In this document: positions 16,669 to 31,600 of the stretch, piece by piece
How positions within the stretch are numbered: position 1 is the first letter of the stretch
Layout of the letters: each line of letters begins with the position of its first letter
Source: Rothia terrae
Lineage (GTDB): Bacteria; Actinomycetota; Actinomycetes; Actinomycetales; Micrococcaceae
Direction of reading: 5' to 3'
Length of the DNA: 42,279 bases
NCBI RefSeq assembly: GCF_012396615.1
Contig: NZ_JAAXPV010000019.1
Coordinates: 1 to 42,279, forward strand
Translations under genes and position numbers: made by a program
The notes under the pieces: model-generated
Told to the model about the DNA's origin: nothing
What the model saw: the letters and a program-made list of their open reading frames with translations, nothing else
Database searches by the model: none

Positions 16669-19600
16669 GTCATGGCATCTGAAATTACCGTAACGCTGCT
16701 GCGTTTTGCGTTTTTAGCGCTGCTGTGGCTGTTTGTTTTTATGGTTATGGCGGCGTCTCGTCGTGATCTGGGTATTGGTCGTAACCTTCGTGCTGCTCGC
16801 AGTGCGGATGCTGGTGCTCAGCCCGGTGCGCAGGCTGGGGCTCCGACGTCCTCACCGACTCCGGTGGCACCGCCGCCGGCGCGTGCATCACAGTTGGTAA
16901 TTACCGATGGTGCGCAGGCAGGTGCTGTGATGCGTTTGGGCGATGAGCCGATCACCATGGGACGCGCTAACGATATTGAAGTGTCCCTTGAAGACGATTA
17001 CGCCTCCGGCCATCACGCGCGCTTGTTCCCGCAGGGTTCACGCTGGTTCTTAGAGGACCTCGGTTCAACCAACGGCACCTTTGTGAATGGCAACCGCCTA
17101 ACCCGCGCCACCGTGCTTGAGGTGGGCACGGACTTCCGCGTGGGCCGAACCACCATGCAGCTAAGAGCCTAGCCTATGAGTCTCGCTTTTCGTTTTGCCG
17201 CGCGCTCCGAGGTGGGTAAAGTGCGCGCTAAAAATGATGACTCCGCCTATGCGGGCCACTATCTAGCCGTTGTTGCCGACGGCATGGGTGGTCACGTGGG
17301 TGGCGACGTCGCATCCGCTACCACCGTTCTCGACCTCACTCCCCTGGATCACGCGGGATACGAGGGGTCTGCGGGAGTTTATCTCGCTGACGAGATTCAG
17401 ACCGCGAACATTATTATGAACGAGTTGGTTTCGCTCAATCCCCTGCTAAGCGGCATGGGAACCACCTGCACTGCCCTGTTGATTGACGGTGACACCATTG
17501 AACTCGCGCACATCGGCGACTCCCGCGCTTACCGCCTGCGCGACGGTGTTTTTGAGCAGATTACGACCGACCACACCTTTGTGCAGCGCCTGCTGCAAGA
17601 GGGGCGCATTACCGCCGAAGAGGCAGCCAACCACCCGCACAAAAACGTCATTATGCGTGTGCTCGGCGACGTCGACGCGTCCCCCGAACTCGAACTTCAA
17701 ACCCTCGATGCGCGCATCGGCGAAAAATGGATTTTGAGCTCCGACGGCCTGGATAACCGCGTCGAAGTCGATGAAATCGAAGCCGTGATGCGTTCTACCG
17801 CCGACCTCAAACAGATGGTCGATGTTCTCACCAACATGACGCTGGAACGCGGCGCACCCGATAACGTCACCCTCGTTGCCCTACAGGTGATTGATGAAGA
17901 TTCGCTGTCAGAAACCGTCACCGCTCCTCAGACAATTATTCCGGTGCGCAAGTACGACGAATCCGGCGAGCAGGTAGGTTTGCACCCCGTTCCGGACGCG
18001 CAAGCTGAGACTTCTGCCGAAGTTGATTGCGAAGCCGTGGACGCCGCACCCGAAGGCCATCACCGCATCCCGTGGCGTCGCCGCCTGCCGCAAGAAACAA
18101 AACTGCGCAACGCACTGCGTCACGGTAAATGGCGCGGTGAGTCGTTCTCTGACGGCGTGCTCAACGTGATGACCCAGACCGCAGGTGTGGACGAGCGTCC
18201 CACCGACGCCGACGAGTCATCGGCATCAGTTCTGCGCACAGAATTGCAACAGCGTCCGCATATTCTGGTGGGCTCAGCTGCCAACGCCACTGAGACCGGG
18301 CAGTTTCCCACCGTCACCGAGCACACCATGCAACGACGCGCCACACTGGCAGAAACCGGTGGTCTGCACTCCCAAGAAAAGACGGCGGAACTTCCCGAAG
18401 AATTCCGCGCACTTTTGGACGATGAATCCTACGAAGATCCGCGTCCGCGCTGGGCAGTACGCATCTTTGCTACTTTGCTGACTCTCGCAGTGCTGGGAGC
18501 TTCTATCTGGAGCGCCCTGAACTGGGTTTCACACCAGTACTACGTGGGTGTGCAGAACAATAAAGTGGCGGTTTACAACGGCGTCCCACAGTCCGTTGGC
18601 CCCATCCACCTCTACGAGCTCGTTGAAGAAACCGACGTTGAGGTCAACAACCTGCCCTCCTACTCGCAAACGCTTTTGCGCGACACCATTACCGCTAAAG
18701 ACCGCGATGATGCCCAGCGCATTGTGGACGACCTCAGGAAAGAAGCCGCGCCCGAGCCGGGTAGGGTAACCACCGTTCCCGCTACCCCGCCGGCAAGTAG
18801 CTCAGCAAGTGCCTCAGCACCCGCATCCGAAACCCCGTCAGACCGTGCCAGCGAAGGAGGTCAGTAATGGCTCTATCACTGCGTCAAAAAAATGATGCGC
18901 CGCGTTCACGCTACATCGTAGGCTTTATTCTCTCTGCCGTAGCTGTCGCCCTGTGCCCGATTTCGATGTGGCTCATTGACAGCGAAGTGATTGCGGGTGG
19001 CGATACCCGCTGGCTTACCGCAACACTCACTCTGGGCATTGGTGCGCTGGTGCTGTACCTAGTGATCCAGTTCAAGGCGCGTTTTGCTGACCCCTTGATT
19101 TTGCCGCTGGTACTGGCGCTCAACAGCATCGGTTTGGCAATGATTTACCGCATTGACCTCACCACTAGCGCTCAAGCTGGCGCGTCACAGGTGATGTGGA
19201 CGGGTGTGGCTATGGCTGCCGCCGCGATCGTGCTGTTGTTCCTCAAAGATCACCGAGCACTACGACGCGTCACCTATATTTCGCTGGCGGTATCACTTTT
19301 CTTGCTGCTTCTTCCCCTGATTCCCGGCCTCGGCTTGGAAATTAACGGCGCGCGCATCTGGATTAGTATTGCCGGACGCACTTTCCAGCCCGGCGAAATC
19401 GCCAAGATTACCCTGGCTATATTCTTCGCTGGCTATCTTTCAACGCACCGCGATTTAATTCTGCTGGCCGGTAAACGCGTCGGGCCTTTCCGTCTGCCGC
19501 GTTTCAAAGACCTCGCGCCCATGTTCATCGCCTGGCTACTTAGCATCGGTGTGCTGGTATTCCAGCGTGATCTCGGTTCGGCTATTCTCTTCTTCGGCCT

Positions 19601-22600
19601 ATTCATGGCAATGATCTTCCTTGCCACCGGTCAGGTCACCTGGCTAGTTCTCGGCTTCCTCTTTGTGGCAGCCGGCGGCTTTCTCGCCTACAACTTCATC
19701 TCGCACGTCTACTACCGCATCTCGTCCTGGGTTCACGCATTTGATCCCGACGTCTACAACCAGGTTGTTGGCGGATCCGGTCAGATTGTGCAGGGTGTTT
19801 TCGGTCTTGCCTCCGGCGGTCTTTTTGGGCGCGGCTGGGGCAATGGACGCCCGGATCTCGTCTCGTATTCCAATTCGGACATGATTATCGCGTCCCTCGG
19901 CGAAGAGCTCGGCCTGATCGGTCTCGGCGCTCTGCTCATGATGTATATGCTCCTGGTATCACGCGGTTTCCGCGCATCATTGGGCGTCCGCGATGCTTTT
20001 GGCAAGTTGTTGGCAGCCGGCCTTTCAGCCGTGATGGTAGTGCAACTGTTCGTGGTCATCGGCGGCGTAACCCGTCTGATCCCACTGACAGGTCTCACCA
20101 CTCCGTTTATGTCTGCCGGTGGCTCATCACTCCTTGCCAACTGGGTCATTGTTGCCCTGCTGATCGCGATTTCGCACAGCGCCCGAGCCCCGCAACTGGT
20201 CGATACCTTCGAGCCCGAAGAAAGCTCAGACACCATCGACCTCGACAGCTACGAGAATGATGGAGCAACCTCCGTCATCTCACGGATTACTGACCACAAT
20301 AACGCTGACCATCAAGGAGGTGCGGTTCGTGAATAAAGCAATTCGACGCCTGTGGATTGCCTCAGCATGCGTTTTTGTTCTGCTACTGGGCGCACTCACC
20401 TACATCCAGTTCTTTGAATCAAAAACCTTGATGGCTAACCAGTGGAACAGTCGCACACTCTACGACTCCTACGGTTCACAGCGCGGCTCTATTGTCGTAG
20501 GCGGCACAGAAATCGCGTCCTCAGTACCTTCAAATGACGGTTACGATTATCAGCGCGTATATTCACAGCCCGAACTCTACGCTGGTCTGACGGGTTACTT
20601 CTCGTCAATCTACGGCTCTAGCGGCCTTGAATCAGCCATGAACGATGAGCTCTCCGGCAACGGGGATGAGCAGTTCTACGACCGCATCGCCCAAATGTTC
20701 TCCGGCGGCAAGACCACCGGCGCAACCGTTGAGCTCACCATCGACCCCGCAATTCAGCAGACCGCGGCCGAACTCCTCGACGGTCACAAGGGCTCAATCG
20801 TGGCGATGAACCCCAAGACCGGCGAAATTCTGGCGATGGCGTCCAGCCCCTCCTACGATCCTAACGAGCTGTCATCACACGATAACGGCGCGGTCATCGA
20901 CGCGTACTCACGCCTCAACAGCGACCCCGATAACCCGCTCTACAACCGAGCAATCGCAGGTAACACCTACTCACCCGGTTCTACCTTCAAAATTATCGAC
21001 GCTGTTGCCGCCCTAGAATCTGGAAAATACAACGCTGATTCGGTCATTGATAACCCGCAAGAGTTACAGCTACCGAACACCACCACCAAGCTCCCCAACT
21101 ACGTCAACGGGCAGTGCTCAACACGCACGCAAGCAACCATTGAATGGGCGCTTGCACAATCGTGCAACACTCCCTTTGCGCAGATCGCAATGGACCTTGG
21201 TCAAGATAAGATAGCTCAGACGGCAAAGAATTTTGGGTACGGAGAAGACCTCTCTATTCCGCTGAGCGTCTCTCCATCAGTTTTCCCTGCTGATATGTCA
21301 CAGGACCAGTTAGCACTTGCATCCATCGGCCAGTACGACGTCAAAACAACCCCGCTACAGGTTGCGATGATGTCATCGGCTATTGCGAACGATGGAAAGC
21401 AAATGAAACCGAACCTCGTGAAATCCGTAAAATCTCGCAGCCTGAGTTCCCTGTACGAGTTCTCCCCATCTGAACTTCGTACATCAACAAGTGCAGACAT
21501 TGCCTCTCAGGTAAAAGATTGGATGGTGAACGACGTGGATAACGGTATCGCGTCGGGCGCAGCTGTGAACGGTGTGAAAGTCGCAGGTAAAACCGGCACT
21601 GCCGAGATTGGTAGTACCGGCTCTAATAACGCATGGTTTACGGGGTTTGCTCCTGCAGATGACCCCCAGGTTGCTGTTGCGGTAGTTTATGAAGATGTAG
21701 ATGCAGTTACAGGTGCCTCGCTTACCTCTCCGGCGGGCAAGGCTCTTTTTGAGGCGGTGTTGAACAAGTGAGGCCTTCAGCTGAGACCACACTAGGCGGT
21801 CGTTACGACCTGACGGAGCGCATTGCCATTGGCGGCATGGGCGAGGTCTGGAAAGCACGCGATAAGGTGCTAGGACGCATCGTCGCGGTTAAAATTCTGA
21901 AAGAGGAATATACCGGTGATCCCGGCTTCCTTGAGCGTTTCCGTGCCGAGGCTCGTCACACCGCGCTCCTCAACCATCCCGGTGTCGCTAACGTTTTTGA
22001 CTACGGCGAAGAAGAGGGCTCTGCCTACCTGGTGATGGAGCTTGTGCCTGGCGATCCGCTGTCGAGCATCATCGAAAAAGAAAAGCGCCTGGATTCAGAC
22101 CGCATTCTGAACGTGATTGCTCAGACTGCTCGCGCGCTGGCTGCTGCCCACGCGCAGGGTCTGGTACACCGCGATGTTAAGCCGGGTAACCTCATCATTA
22201 CCCCGGACGAGCGTGTGAAGGTCACCGACTTCGGCATCGCGCGTTTGACCGACCAGGTTCCGCTGACCGCTACCGGTCAGGTCATGGGTACCGCGCAGTA
22301 CTTGGCGCCTGAGCAGGCGACCGGTCAGCCCGCGACCCCCTCTTCTGACATGTACTCGCTGGGCATCATCGGCTACGAGTGCCTTGCCGGTAAGCGTCCT
22401 TTCACCGGTGAATCACAGATTGCTATTGCGCTGGCGCAGGTTAATGATCCGCCGCCACCGCTACCCAAGGACGTCCCCGCGCCCGCAGCTGCACTGATTA
22501 TGTGCTTGCTGTCGAAGGATCCCAAGCAGCGTCCTGAATCTGCAACCGCGTTGGCTTCAGCGGTGGATGCGATTCGCCGCCGCGATATTCCGGCAGCGAT

Positions 22601-25600
22601 TAAGGCCGTGCCTTCTTTGTCGACCTTCCTTCCGCAGGGTGCAGACACCGAAGCCACAGAGGTCATGACAGCTGCAACCTCAACCGTTAAGGCACCTCGC
22701 TACGGTTCTGGCGCAGTGGCGTACACTCCCGAGCCCACTACCGCCAAGCAACCGGCAGTGCCCACCAAGGACGCTCAGGCTGCTGGGGCGCGCACCCCCG
22801 AGAAGAAGAAGTCAGGCCCGTGGGGCTGGGTTTCACTCTTCTTGGCCCTTCTTCTGCTGGGTCTCGTTGTTGGTTTCTTCTTGCTGGGCGGCTTGGGCAA
22901 TAACTCGTCTTCCAACCAGCCAGCGAATACTCCCGCGCCTTCAGGCACTGTCTCGACCATTAGCGTCGCCCCTTCAGAGGAGTCCGCTGAACCCACTGCG
23001 ACCGCCGAAGAAGAACGCATCTCTTTGCGTAACGCCGACTATGTAGGACGTCCGCTGGATGAAGTCATCAACGACCTCACCTCGAAGGGGCTGTCTACCA
23101 AGACCGAGGGCGTGACCTCCGATGAGAAGAGCGACACCGTTCTTTCCATCTCACCCACCGGCTCCGTTGTCGCGGGTTCAACCGTCACTGTCTCGTACTC
23201 CACCGGCCCTGCAAGCGTCACCCTGCCCAACAACCTAGAAGGCCGCAACGCCGACGAGGTCATCAAGCAGATCACCGATTTAGGCGTTAACGTGCAGGTT
23301 CACATGGAGACCACCGACAGTGCAGATCCTAACACCGTGTTACGAACCAGCCCGTCTTCAGGCTCTCACGTAGAAGTTGGTAGTAATGTTGATGTTTATG
23401 TAGCTCAGGCGTCCTCATCTTCGGGGACAGATTCTGAGTCTGTAGCAGCTGCAACGCCCACCACTGAAGCATCCCCCTCCGCTTCTGCATCGGCGTCCAC
23501 GTCCCCTGCCGCCCAAGATAATGGATAGATAAGAGTATGGAACTGAACCTCCCCGGTACGATTGACCAGCGTTACACCGTTGAAGAGGTTATCGGTAGCG
23601 GTGCCATGGCAACCGTGTATTCAGCTACCGATAATCGTTTGGGACGCCAGGTAGCACTCAAAGTATTGCGCCCTGATATTGCCCGCGATGAGGCATCCTT
23701 CTCTCGTTTTGCGCGCGAAGGTGAATCCGTTGCTTCACTGAACCACCCCGGCATTGTGGCTGTTTACGATACCGGCAAGGTGAATGTGCCTGATGAGAAG
23801 GGAAGCATTGACGTTCCCTACCTCGTGATGGAGCTTGTTCGCGGTAAGTCTTTGCGCGAGATGATGCGCAGCGGCGGCATTTCAACTAAGGATGCGTCTA
23901 TCTTCGGTGTGCAGTTGCTTGAGGCTTTGGCGTACAGCCACAGCAAGGGCATTATTCACCGCGATATTAAGCCCGCTAACCTGATGGTGTTGGATCCTAC
24001 CGATGATGATCGTCAGCGCGGCATTCCCGGTCAGCTTAAGGTCATGGATTTCGGCATCGCTCGTGTGGCTGAGGGCGAGCCTTTGACCCAGGTGAACACC
24101 GTTATTGGCACGCCGCGTTATATTTCGCCGGAGCACGCTCGCGGTGCTCAGGTTGATGAGCGTAGCGACGTATATTCCGCTGCGGTTGTTCTTTATGAAA
24201 TGTTGGCAGGACGCGCGCCGTTTGCTGGCGATGTTGTCAACGAGATTATTTCGCAGCATCTTTCTGAAGAGCCTAAGGCACCGAGCTTTTACGCTAAGCA
24301 GCAGATCCCTGCAGAGCTTGACCGCGTAGTTTTGAAGGCTCTGAGCAAGGATCCCGCTCAGCGTTACCAAGATGCTGAGCATTTCCGCAACGCACTGGCA
24401 CATGCCACCCGCGGCATACTTCCGCAATCTGTCTTGGACGATATCGACAACGCACCTGCTACTTCAGCTATGTCAACTGCTACCGCAGTTGGCGCGGGGG
24501 CCGTAGCCGCGTCCAACGACAAGTACAGCGTGCTTGATACCCAGTCTACCCCGCAGGCTCCCGTGGAAGACGCGGGTTTGGGCGGTTTCTTTGCCGGTGC
24601 TCAGAGCGAGTACTCCGATGAAGAAGTCATGGAATACGGTCGCGATTCTGAGGTTCTTCTCAAGAACCGTCGCAAGCGCGCGTGGGGCAGGTTCCTTTCC
24701 GGCCTTGTGATTTTCTTGCTGGCAGCGTCCTGCATTGGCCTGATTCTGTACTACCAGAACAAGCTGAATGAGGTTCCCACCGTGGCGGTGCCTTCTGTTA
24801 CCGGTATGTCTCGTGAAGAAGCAGAAAACTCCTTACGCAACGCAGGATTGCAGCTTGAGTTTGAAGAGACATTCTCTGACAAGGTTGAGAAGGGTCAGGC
24901 TATCGGTACCGATCCCATTGCGGGAACAGCCATTGACGAAGGCAGCGTTGTAAAACTCAACATGTCTAAGGGCAATGAGATGGTGAAGGTTCCCACCGGC
25001 CTGAACGGTCAGTCCGAGGCGTATGTACGTGAGGCTCTCACCAACGCTGATTTCAAGCCGGGACGCACGTCCATGGTGAATAACCCCACCGTACCGGCTG
25101 GCATGGTGGTGGGCGTAAAGCCCGGTGAAGGTGAATCCGTTAAGGCTGAGTCAACCATCGACATCATTCTTTCAACCGGCAAGGTTGAGGTGCCCTCGCT
25201 CGTAGGTTTAACCCGCGACGAGGCGATTGCTGCACTGACCGGCCCTGATGCACTGCTGAGCACCAACATTGAAAATGTTCAGACCGATGACGCTCCTGCA
25301 GGCACCGTAATGTCGCAGAGCGCAGCGGCTGGAACCTCCATTGAGCAGGGTTCTACAGTGACTATCCGTATTGCTAATGCACCCGCTCCTCAAGCGAGCG
25401 CATCGGCAGCACCTGCTCCTAGTGCGGCTGCGACTCAGCAAGCTAACAACAACCAGGCTAATCAGAACGCCGCCCAGGCTCAGCCCTCTGCTAGTGCTGC
25501 TCCGTCGGCTGCGACGTCCGCTCAGCCTTCTGCGCAGACGTCCGCGACGGCACGTCCGTCAGCGCGTCCGAGCGCATCGGCTAGCCGCTAAGTTCTGGTA

Positions 25601-28600
25601 ACAGCGAGCAAAGGGCGCGTGGGCAATTTTCAAGAAATTGTCCACGCGCCCTTTTTGTTATCTGCTCATCATGCGTGCTAGCCCTTATTAGCCTGCTAGC
25701 GAATTTTCGGTCTCAACTGGCAATCAGCGGAGAAAGTTCCTTAGCGCGTGCGGCCACACCGTGCATGCCGAGGTCTTTGAGCCAGTTGCCGAGCATGAGG
25801 TAGCCCGCTTCGGTGAGCACTGATTCGGGGTGAAACTGTACTCCGTGCATGGGCGCGTTTTTGTGTGCCAGGCCCATGATGATTCCGTTGTCGGTGGTGG
25901 AGGTTACCGCTAGCTCATCGGGCAGAGTCTCGGGCTCCACTGCGAGTGAATGGTAGCGCGTTGCGGTAAAGGGCGAGGGCACGTCTTTGAACACTGACTC
26001 GTTTTCGTGCACCAGGCGCGAGGTTTTACCGTGCATCAGTTCCGGGGCGTGCGAGACAGTTGCGCCAAACGCCTCAGCGATTGCCTGGTGTCCTAGGCAG
26101 ACGCCCAGAAGCGGCTTACGCGCGTCCTTTGCCCATCGAATGAGGTCAATAATGACGCCCGCGTCTGCAGGTGCGCCGGGGCCGGGAGAAATCAGGACGC
26201 CGTCGTGCTGCTCAGCGAGCGCGATGGCCGCATCCAGGCTTATTTCGTCGTTGCGCACCACGGTGGTTTGTGCGCCCAGTTGTTGAATGTAGCCCACCAG
26301 GGTGAACACAAAACTGTCATAGTTATCAATAACCAGAACTTTTGTCATGGTCTGCACCTTTCTGACGGTGAGGCTATTCGATGGTTGAGGTTTCGGTGAA
26401 GGGGCTGTATTCCACGAATGCGGGGAATACGTACTGCATGAGCAGTAGAACTACCGCTACGATGAGCACGATAGCGATGAGAATACGCGCCCACAGTGGG
26501 CCGGGCAGATGTCTAAAGATCCATCCGTACATATCAAATTCTCCTTAGTTCACTGCGCCGGCAATTTCGGCGGGCGCGCCTGCTGATTGTGGCTGGAATG
26601 ATTCCATTTTTGCGTGCACGATGTATCGTTCGGTGTCGCCGTAGCGCGGGTGGCAGGAGGTGAGTGTCATGATGCGCTCGGTGGGTGCAGCGCCCGGGTT
26701 ATCGGGGTTGGGGGCGATGACTTCTACCTGGGTGGGCAGAACAATTTCGTGCTTGTACACGCTGTAGGTGTAGTACCCTTCGCGGGTTCGCACGTAGATT
26801 TTGTCGCCTTCTTGAAGCTGGTCGATGTTATCGAGCACTGCGCCGTTGGTTTGGCGGTGGCCTGCGAGCGAGAAGTTGCCGATTTCGCCGGGTTCGGCGG
26901 TGTCTTCGTAGTGTCCCAGTCCGAGGGTGTCGAGCACTTCGGTGCTGGTGCCTTCGGCGATAGGACGCTGGTAGTTTTCGCCCAGACGCGGAATGTAGAC
27001 GATGCCGTACGCTTCTCCTTCGCCCGGCGCGCCTGCGGCTACGGGCGGGTTACTCGCATCCGTGTTCTGCGCCGATGAGTCAGCGTTCTCACCGCTAGTG
27101 CCGTCGCTACTTTCAGCACCATTACCGACGCCGTCAGTAGCCGCGTCCGCAGAAGAGCCTGCCGCGTCCTTGAACTCTTGGCTCAGCGACTGCACAGTAT
27201 CATCCTGCGCACTGTTAGCCGCAATGTTCGTCCACCACAGCTGCCACGCAACAAAGAGCAAAAGAATAAGGCCAACCGTAATGAGCAGCTCACCAAAAAT
27301 TTGAATGATCCACTGCAGAGGGCTCCTGCGGGACGCCGAACGCGCCCCCTTAGTAGCGACGCTACCGTGCTGTGCGGTGTTGCTCATCGTCTACCTTTCG
27401 CCGCCGCTCTGCACTTTTCTTAAAAGGTGAGGGCGATATAATCATGCATTGAAGTACGTTTTATAACTATTTAACCGTACACGAGTTGTGCACGGTGCTG
27501 GAGGTATTGTGGCTGAGTCAGGTAGCAAACGAGCGCAGTCAGATCTTGATGAAGAAGCGCAGTTTCGCAAGGTAGCGCGCGAGATGACCACCGACGAGTT
27601 CGCCAGCCCCACCCCGCTGTGGTACCGCGTCATCATGTTCGGTCTGATGATTGCCGGCGTTGTGTGGATTATGGTCTACTACATCACGCAAAGCGCCTAC
27701 CCTATCGCCGCCCTCGGCGCGTGGAACCTCGTAGTTGGTGTTGGCCTGATGATGCTCGGTCTGATTATGACCACTAGGTGGCGTTAATCGTGGCTCACCA
27801 GGGTTTTGCCGGTTCGGATATTCACCCCGAGCTGCCGAACACACCGAGTGACGCGTCTAAGCCTGACGTCACCAACCCCTCAAACCTTGCCCCCGTTGAT
27901 CCGTCGCAAAAACGTGAGGATCGCGAGGACATCAAGGCAGCAATTGTTGAAACCAAACTACGACGCTGGGCTTTAATTGGCTTCATCGCGGCACCAGCGG
28001 CGTATTTTGCCTGGCAGGCTCTGGGCGGTTAGCCCTCTAAAAAATTTCATCAAGGACGCGCGTCCTACTTTTAAAAACGGCAGGTGCTCGGGGTTTTCTT
28101 CCGGGAACCTGCCGTTTTACGTCTTTTATTCTTTAGCGATAGCTGGCGGCTGATATGACTTTACGGTGGATTGGCTGGTGTACTGCTTGCTGTTCGCCGT
28201 GGCGTAGGTGGCAACAAACCCCTCATATCAGGGGCGAATGTTGCCGTACTGGCTGTCAAAGCGCAGGTTCACCGCACTGTTCGTCACGATGGGCGAGTTG
28301 CCGCCCTTAGGAATGGTGATGGTGGTTGCGCCGGGAGTTTTCATGGTCACCTTGTAATCCACGTATCCGGTAGGAATCACCATAGTAGTACCGTCAGCCA
28401 TCGGTATAGCGGTAGTAACTTTTACCGGAGCGTTCCAGTAAGTGCCGGTAGCGCCGAGGAAAGTCGGTGCAGCCGCAGCAAGCACGCTACTGATTACAAT
28501 GTAGTATTCCAAGCTGGTAAGTTTCGCCGTTGTTGCGGCGCTACCGTTAATCGCCTGAATCTGGTAACCCGCCGAATGAACGTCGGTGTGATAGCGAGTG

Positions 28601-31600
28601 TGATTAGTAGCGTCGGTATAAGACTTGACCGTACCCGTTTGCCCCGCGCTGACACCGGCGTACTCAGGGTTGCTTGACCTTGCATAGGCAGGAACAACCG
28701 AAGTAGCAATAACCACCGGCACAGACCAGCTAGCACCTTTAATAAGCTGGCGTCGCGAAGCTGCAGTAGGCGTTGGGGGACGTCCTCTTTCTGTTCTACC
28801 GCAACGATTTTGTCGAAAACAATCTAGCTGGTGCGGTGGGGGGGGATGCGCAATGAGCTTTCTTGCAGCGGTTATTTCTACTTTCAAAAACTTGTCTTAA
28901 ATCCTACCTTTTTTACTGTGAAAGCCACCGGATTTTCTTTACCTCACGGTTAGTGTTTTATAACAAGTTTTAAGAAAAATATTGTTTCTTGAGAAAGCCA
29001 GTAAAGAAGCGGACCATGAGCACCATAACGCACAATTCCACCAAGGTTTGAGTGACAACGACGAGCGGAATCCGCGCCGCCACACCAGCATCCGGCAGGG
29101 TGGATGCGAGCGCCAACGCAACCGGCATCATCACCAGCGCATTGCGCGTGACACCGGAGAAAACTACCGCCCGGCAAGCATCCGGATGCTGTGAATGCCC
29201 TAGCCAGCGCACATATAAGCTGCCTGCCACCCACATGGTAAGCGCAAACACAACATAGACTAATGCGGGAGTTACCAGCGACCACTGCCCCGCCACCTCA
29301 TAAAAATGAGCGGCAACCGAGGTAAAGAGCACCAGCATCATCAACGGCATCATAAAGAGTTCTGAAAGTTTGCGCGAGGCCGCTTCTATGCGGGCAAGAT
29401 TGCCCCCGCAAACGGCAAGTTTTTGAGCACCCCAGGCACACATCAGCGGCACAATCACCGCGCTCAACGTCACCACAACGTCGGGCGCGCTATCCACAAC
29501 AGTGGCGAGATTCCACGGCACACGAGACCACAGACCCACCGCCCCAAAGACCCAAAGCCATACCGGAATCATCACCACCTGCCCCAGCAAAAGCGCAGGC
29601 GTGGCACTGAGCAGCTTTCGCGCATCCGCCCCGGCAAGACCAGCAAAAACCACCACGTAGTCAATACACGGTGCGAGCAAAACCAGAGCCACCGTAAAAG
29701 TCGTGATGTCATCCAGTGAGTCAAAAATGCTCAGAAGCCCCAGCACCACCAAAGGCGCCAGCAGAGCGTTAACACCAAACAGCAGAGCTAAAAACCCGCG
29801 AAATGCAGGTACCGCCTTCACCTTTTGAAGCGGCATCATCATGAAGGTGGCGGCAAGGAGCAAAGCGAGCGCGGGAAGAATCAGCGGTTCTAAAGATGCG
29901 GTCGCCCCGCCCGTGGCCAACGCAACGAGAGCGCCCATGGCAAGCGCCAGAAGATAGAGAGCTACCTGGTGTTTTTGGATCCATTGCACTGGCGTAGCTC
30001 TCCCCTGCGACGTTATTTTACACTTTCCGTGGATTCGCGCTGTAATTTCCGGGTTTTTACAGCGCAAATCCACGGAAAGTTGGATGCCGACCCCTACTAC
30101 CACGTCCAGCACAAAAAACTGCCCGCCACCAGAAGGTGACGGGCAGTTTTACTCACACACATCCACTCACAGAAGTTTCCTTCTGCTCGGGAATTTTTAC
30201 CCTTTACGGGAAGTCTTTATGCCTCGGGTGCAGTGAATTCGAGGTCGAGCTCGATGAGAACCTTGTCTGAAACCATGACACCGCCGGTCTCAACTGCTGC
30301 GTTCCAGGTGATGCCGAATTCTTTGCGTGAAATGGTGGTTGATACGGATGCGCCGGTACGGGTAGCACCGAATGCGTCAACAGCTACGCCACCGAATTCA
30401 CCGGTGAGGGTAACAGGGCGGGTCTCACCGTGAATAGTGAGGTCACCTGCAACGGTGATGTCTTCGCCATCGATCTCGAATGAGGTTGACTTGAAGGTCA
30501 TGGTGGGGTGGTTTTCAGCGTCGAAGAAGTCTGCTGACTTGAGGTGACCGTCACGTGCTTCGTTCTCAGTATTGATAGATGCGATCTGCACGGTTGCATC
30601 AACGGTTGAGTCTGAGATGTTCTCGGCTACGTTGAGCTGTGCGTCGAACTGCTCGAAAATGCCGCGCACCTTTGAGATGCCTGCGTGTCGTACTACGAAG
30701 CCTACGCGTGAGTGTGCTGCGTCGATTCTCCAGTTGCCTGCGAAGAGATTTGCCATTGTTCTTTTCCTTTCGGGAGGTGTTGTTTCCTTGTGGCAATTAC
30801 TTTACGCGTAAAGTTTATAGATTGCAAACTTTCTCCGTAAAGTTTTTTGGAAATTTTAGAAAAGAAAACGCTGACTAGGTGTTTTACCCAACTGAAAATT
30901 TAACTTTCCGCGGATTTGCGCTAAAATTTTCGCGTTTTTACAGCGCAAATCCACGGAAAGTTCAGAAATTAGTACACGTACCCCTCCCCCAACGCGTCGT
31001 AAATCCGCTGGGTAACGCGCTCCATCACTGATGAGGTAATTTTCCAGTGCTGCCAAAACAGCGGAATCTCTACCGGCTCATCGGCGAGCTTAACCCAGCG
31101 TCCTTCGGCGAGCGCGTCTGCGCTTTGAGTTTCGGGCACAATCCCCCACCCGATACCCATATCAACAGCCCGCACATAGTCCGGTGAGGACGGCACATAG
31201 ACGCTCGGCGCATCCTGCAGGTTTTTACCCAAACGATACTTGGACGCGATAAGCTGGCGGCCACGTTGCTGCCCGAAGTCTTTGTGGTCGTACTCAATGA
31301 CGGGCGCTTGGGCCAGCTGGGTAGCGGTGAGCGATGCGGGCAGGTCAGGAAAGAAGTCGCGCGCAAATTCGGTGGATGCGACGGGCCAGTAACTGCCGAT
31401 ACCGAGTTTGTCGACGGCGCATCCAGCGATGGGGTCGGGTTCTGAGGTGACTGCCGCCATGACTTCGCCGGAGCGCAACAGTGCTGATGAGTGGTATTCG
31501 CCTTCGCGTCTTAGGTCGCAGTAGATGTGGTCTTCGCGGGCGAGCACGCGCACCGCATCCAAAAGCCAGGTGGAAAGCGAGTCGCTGTTGACGGCGATTG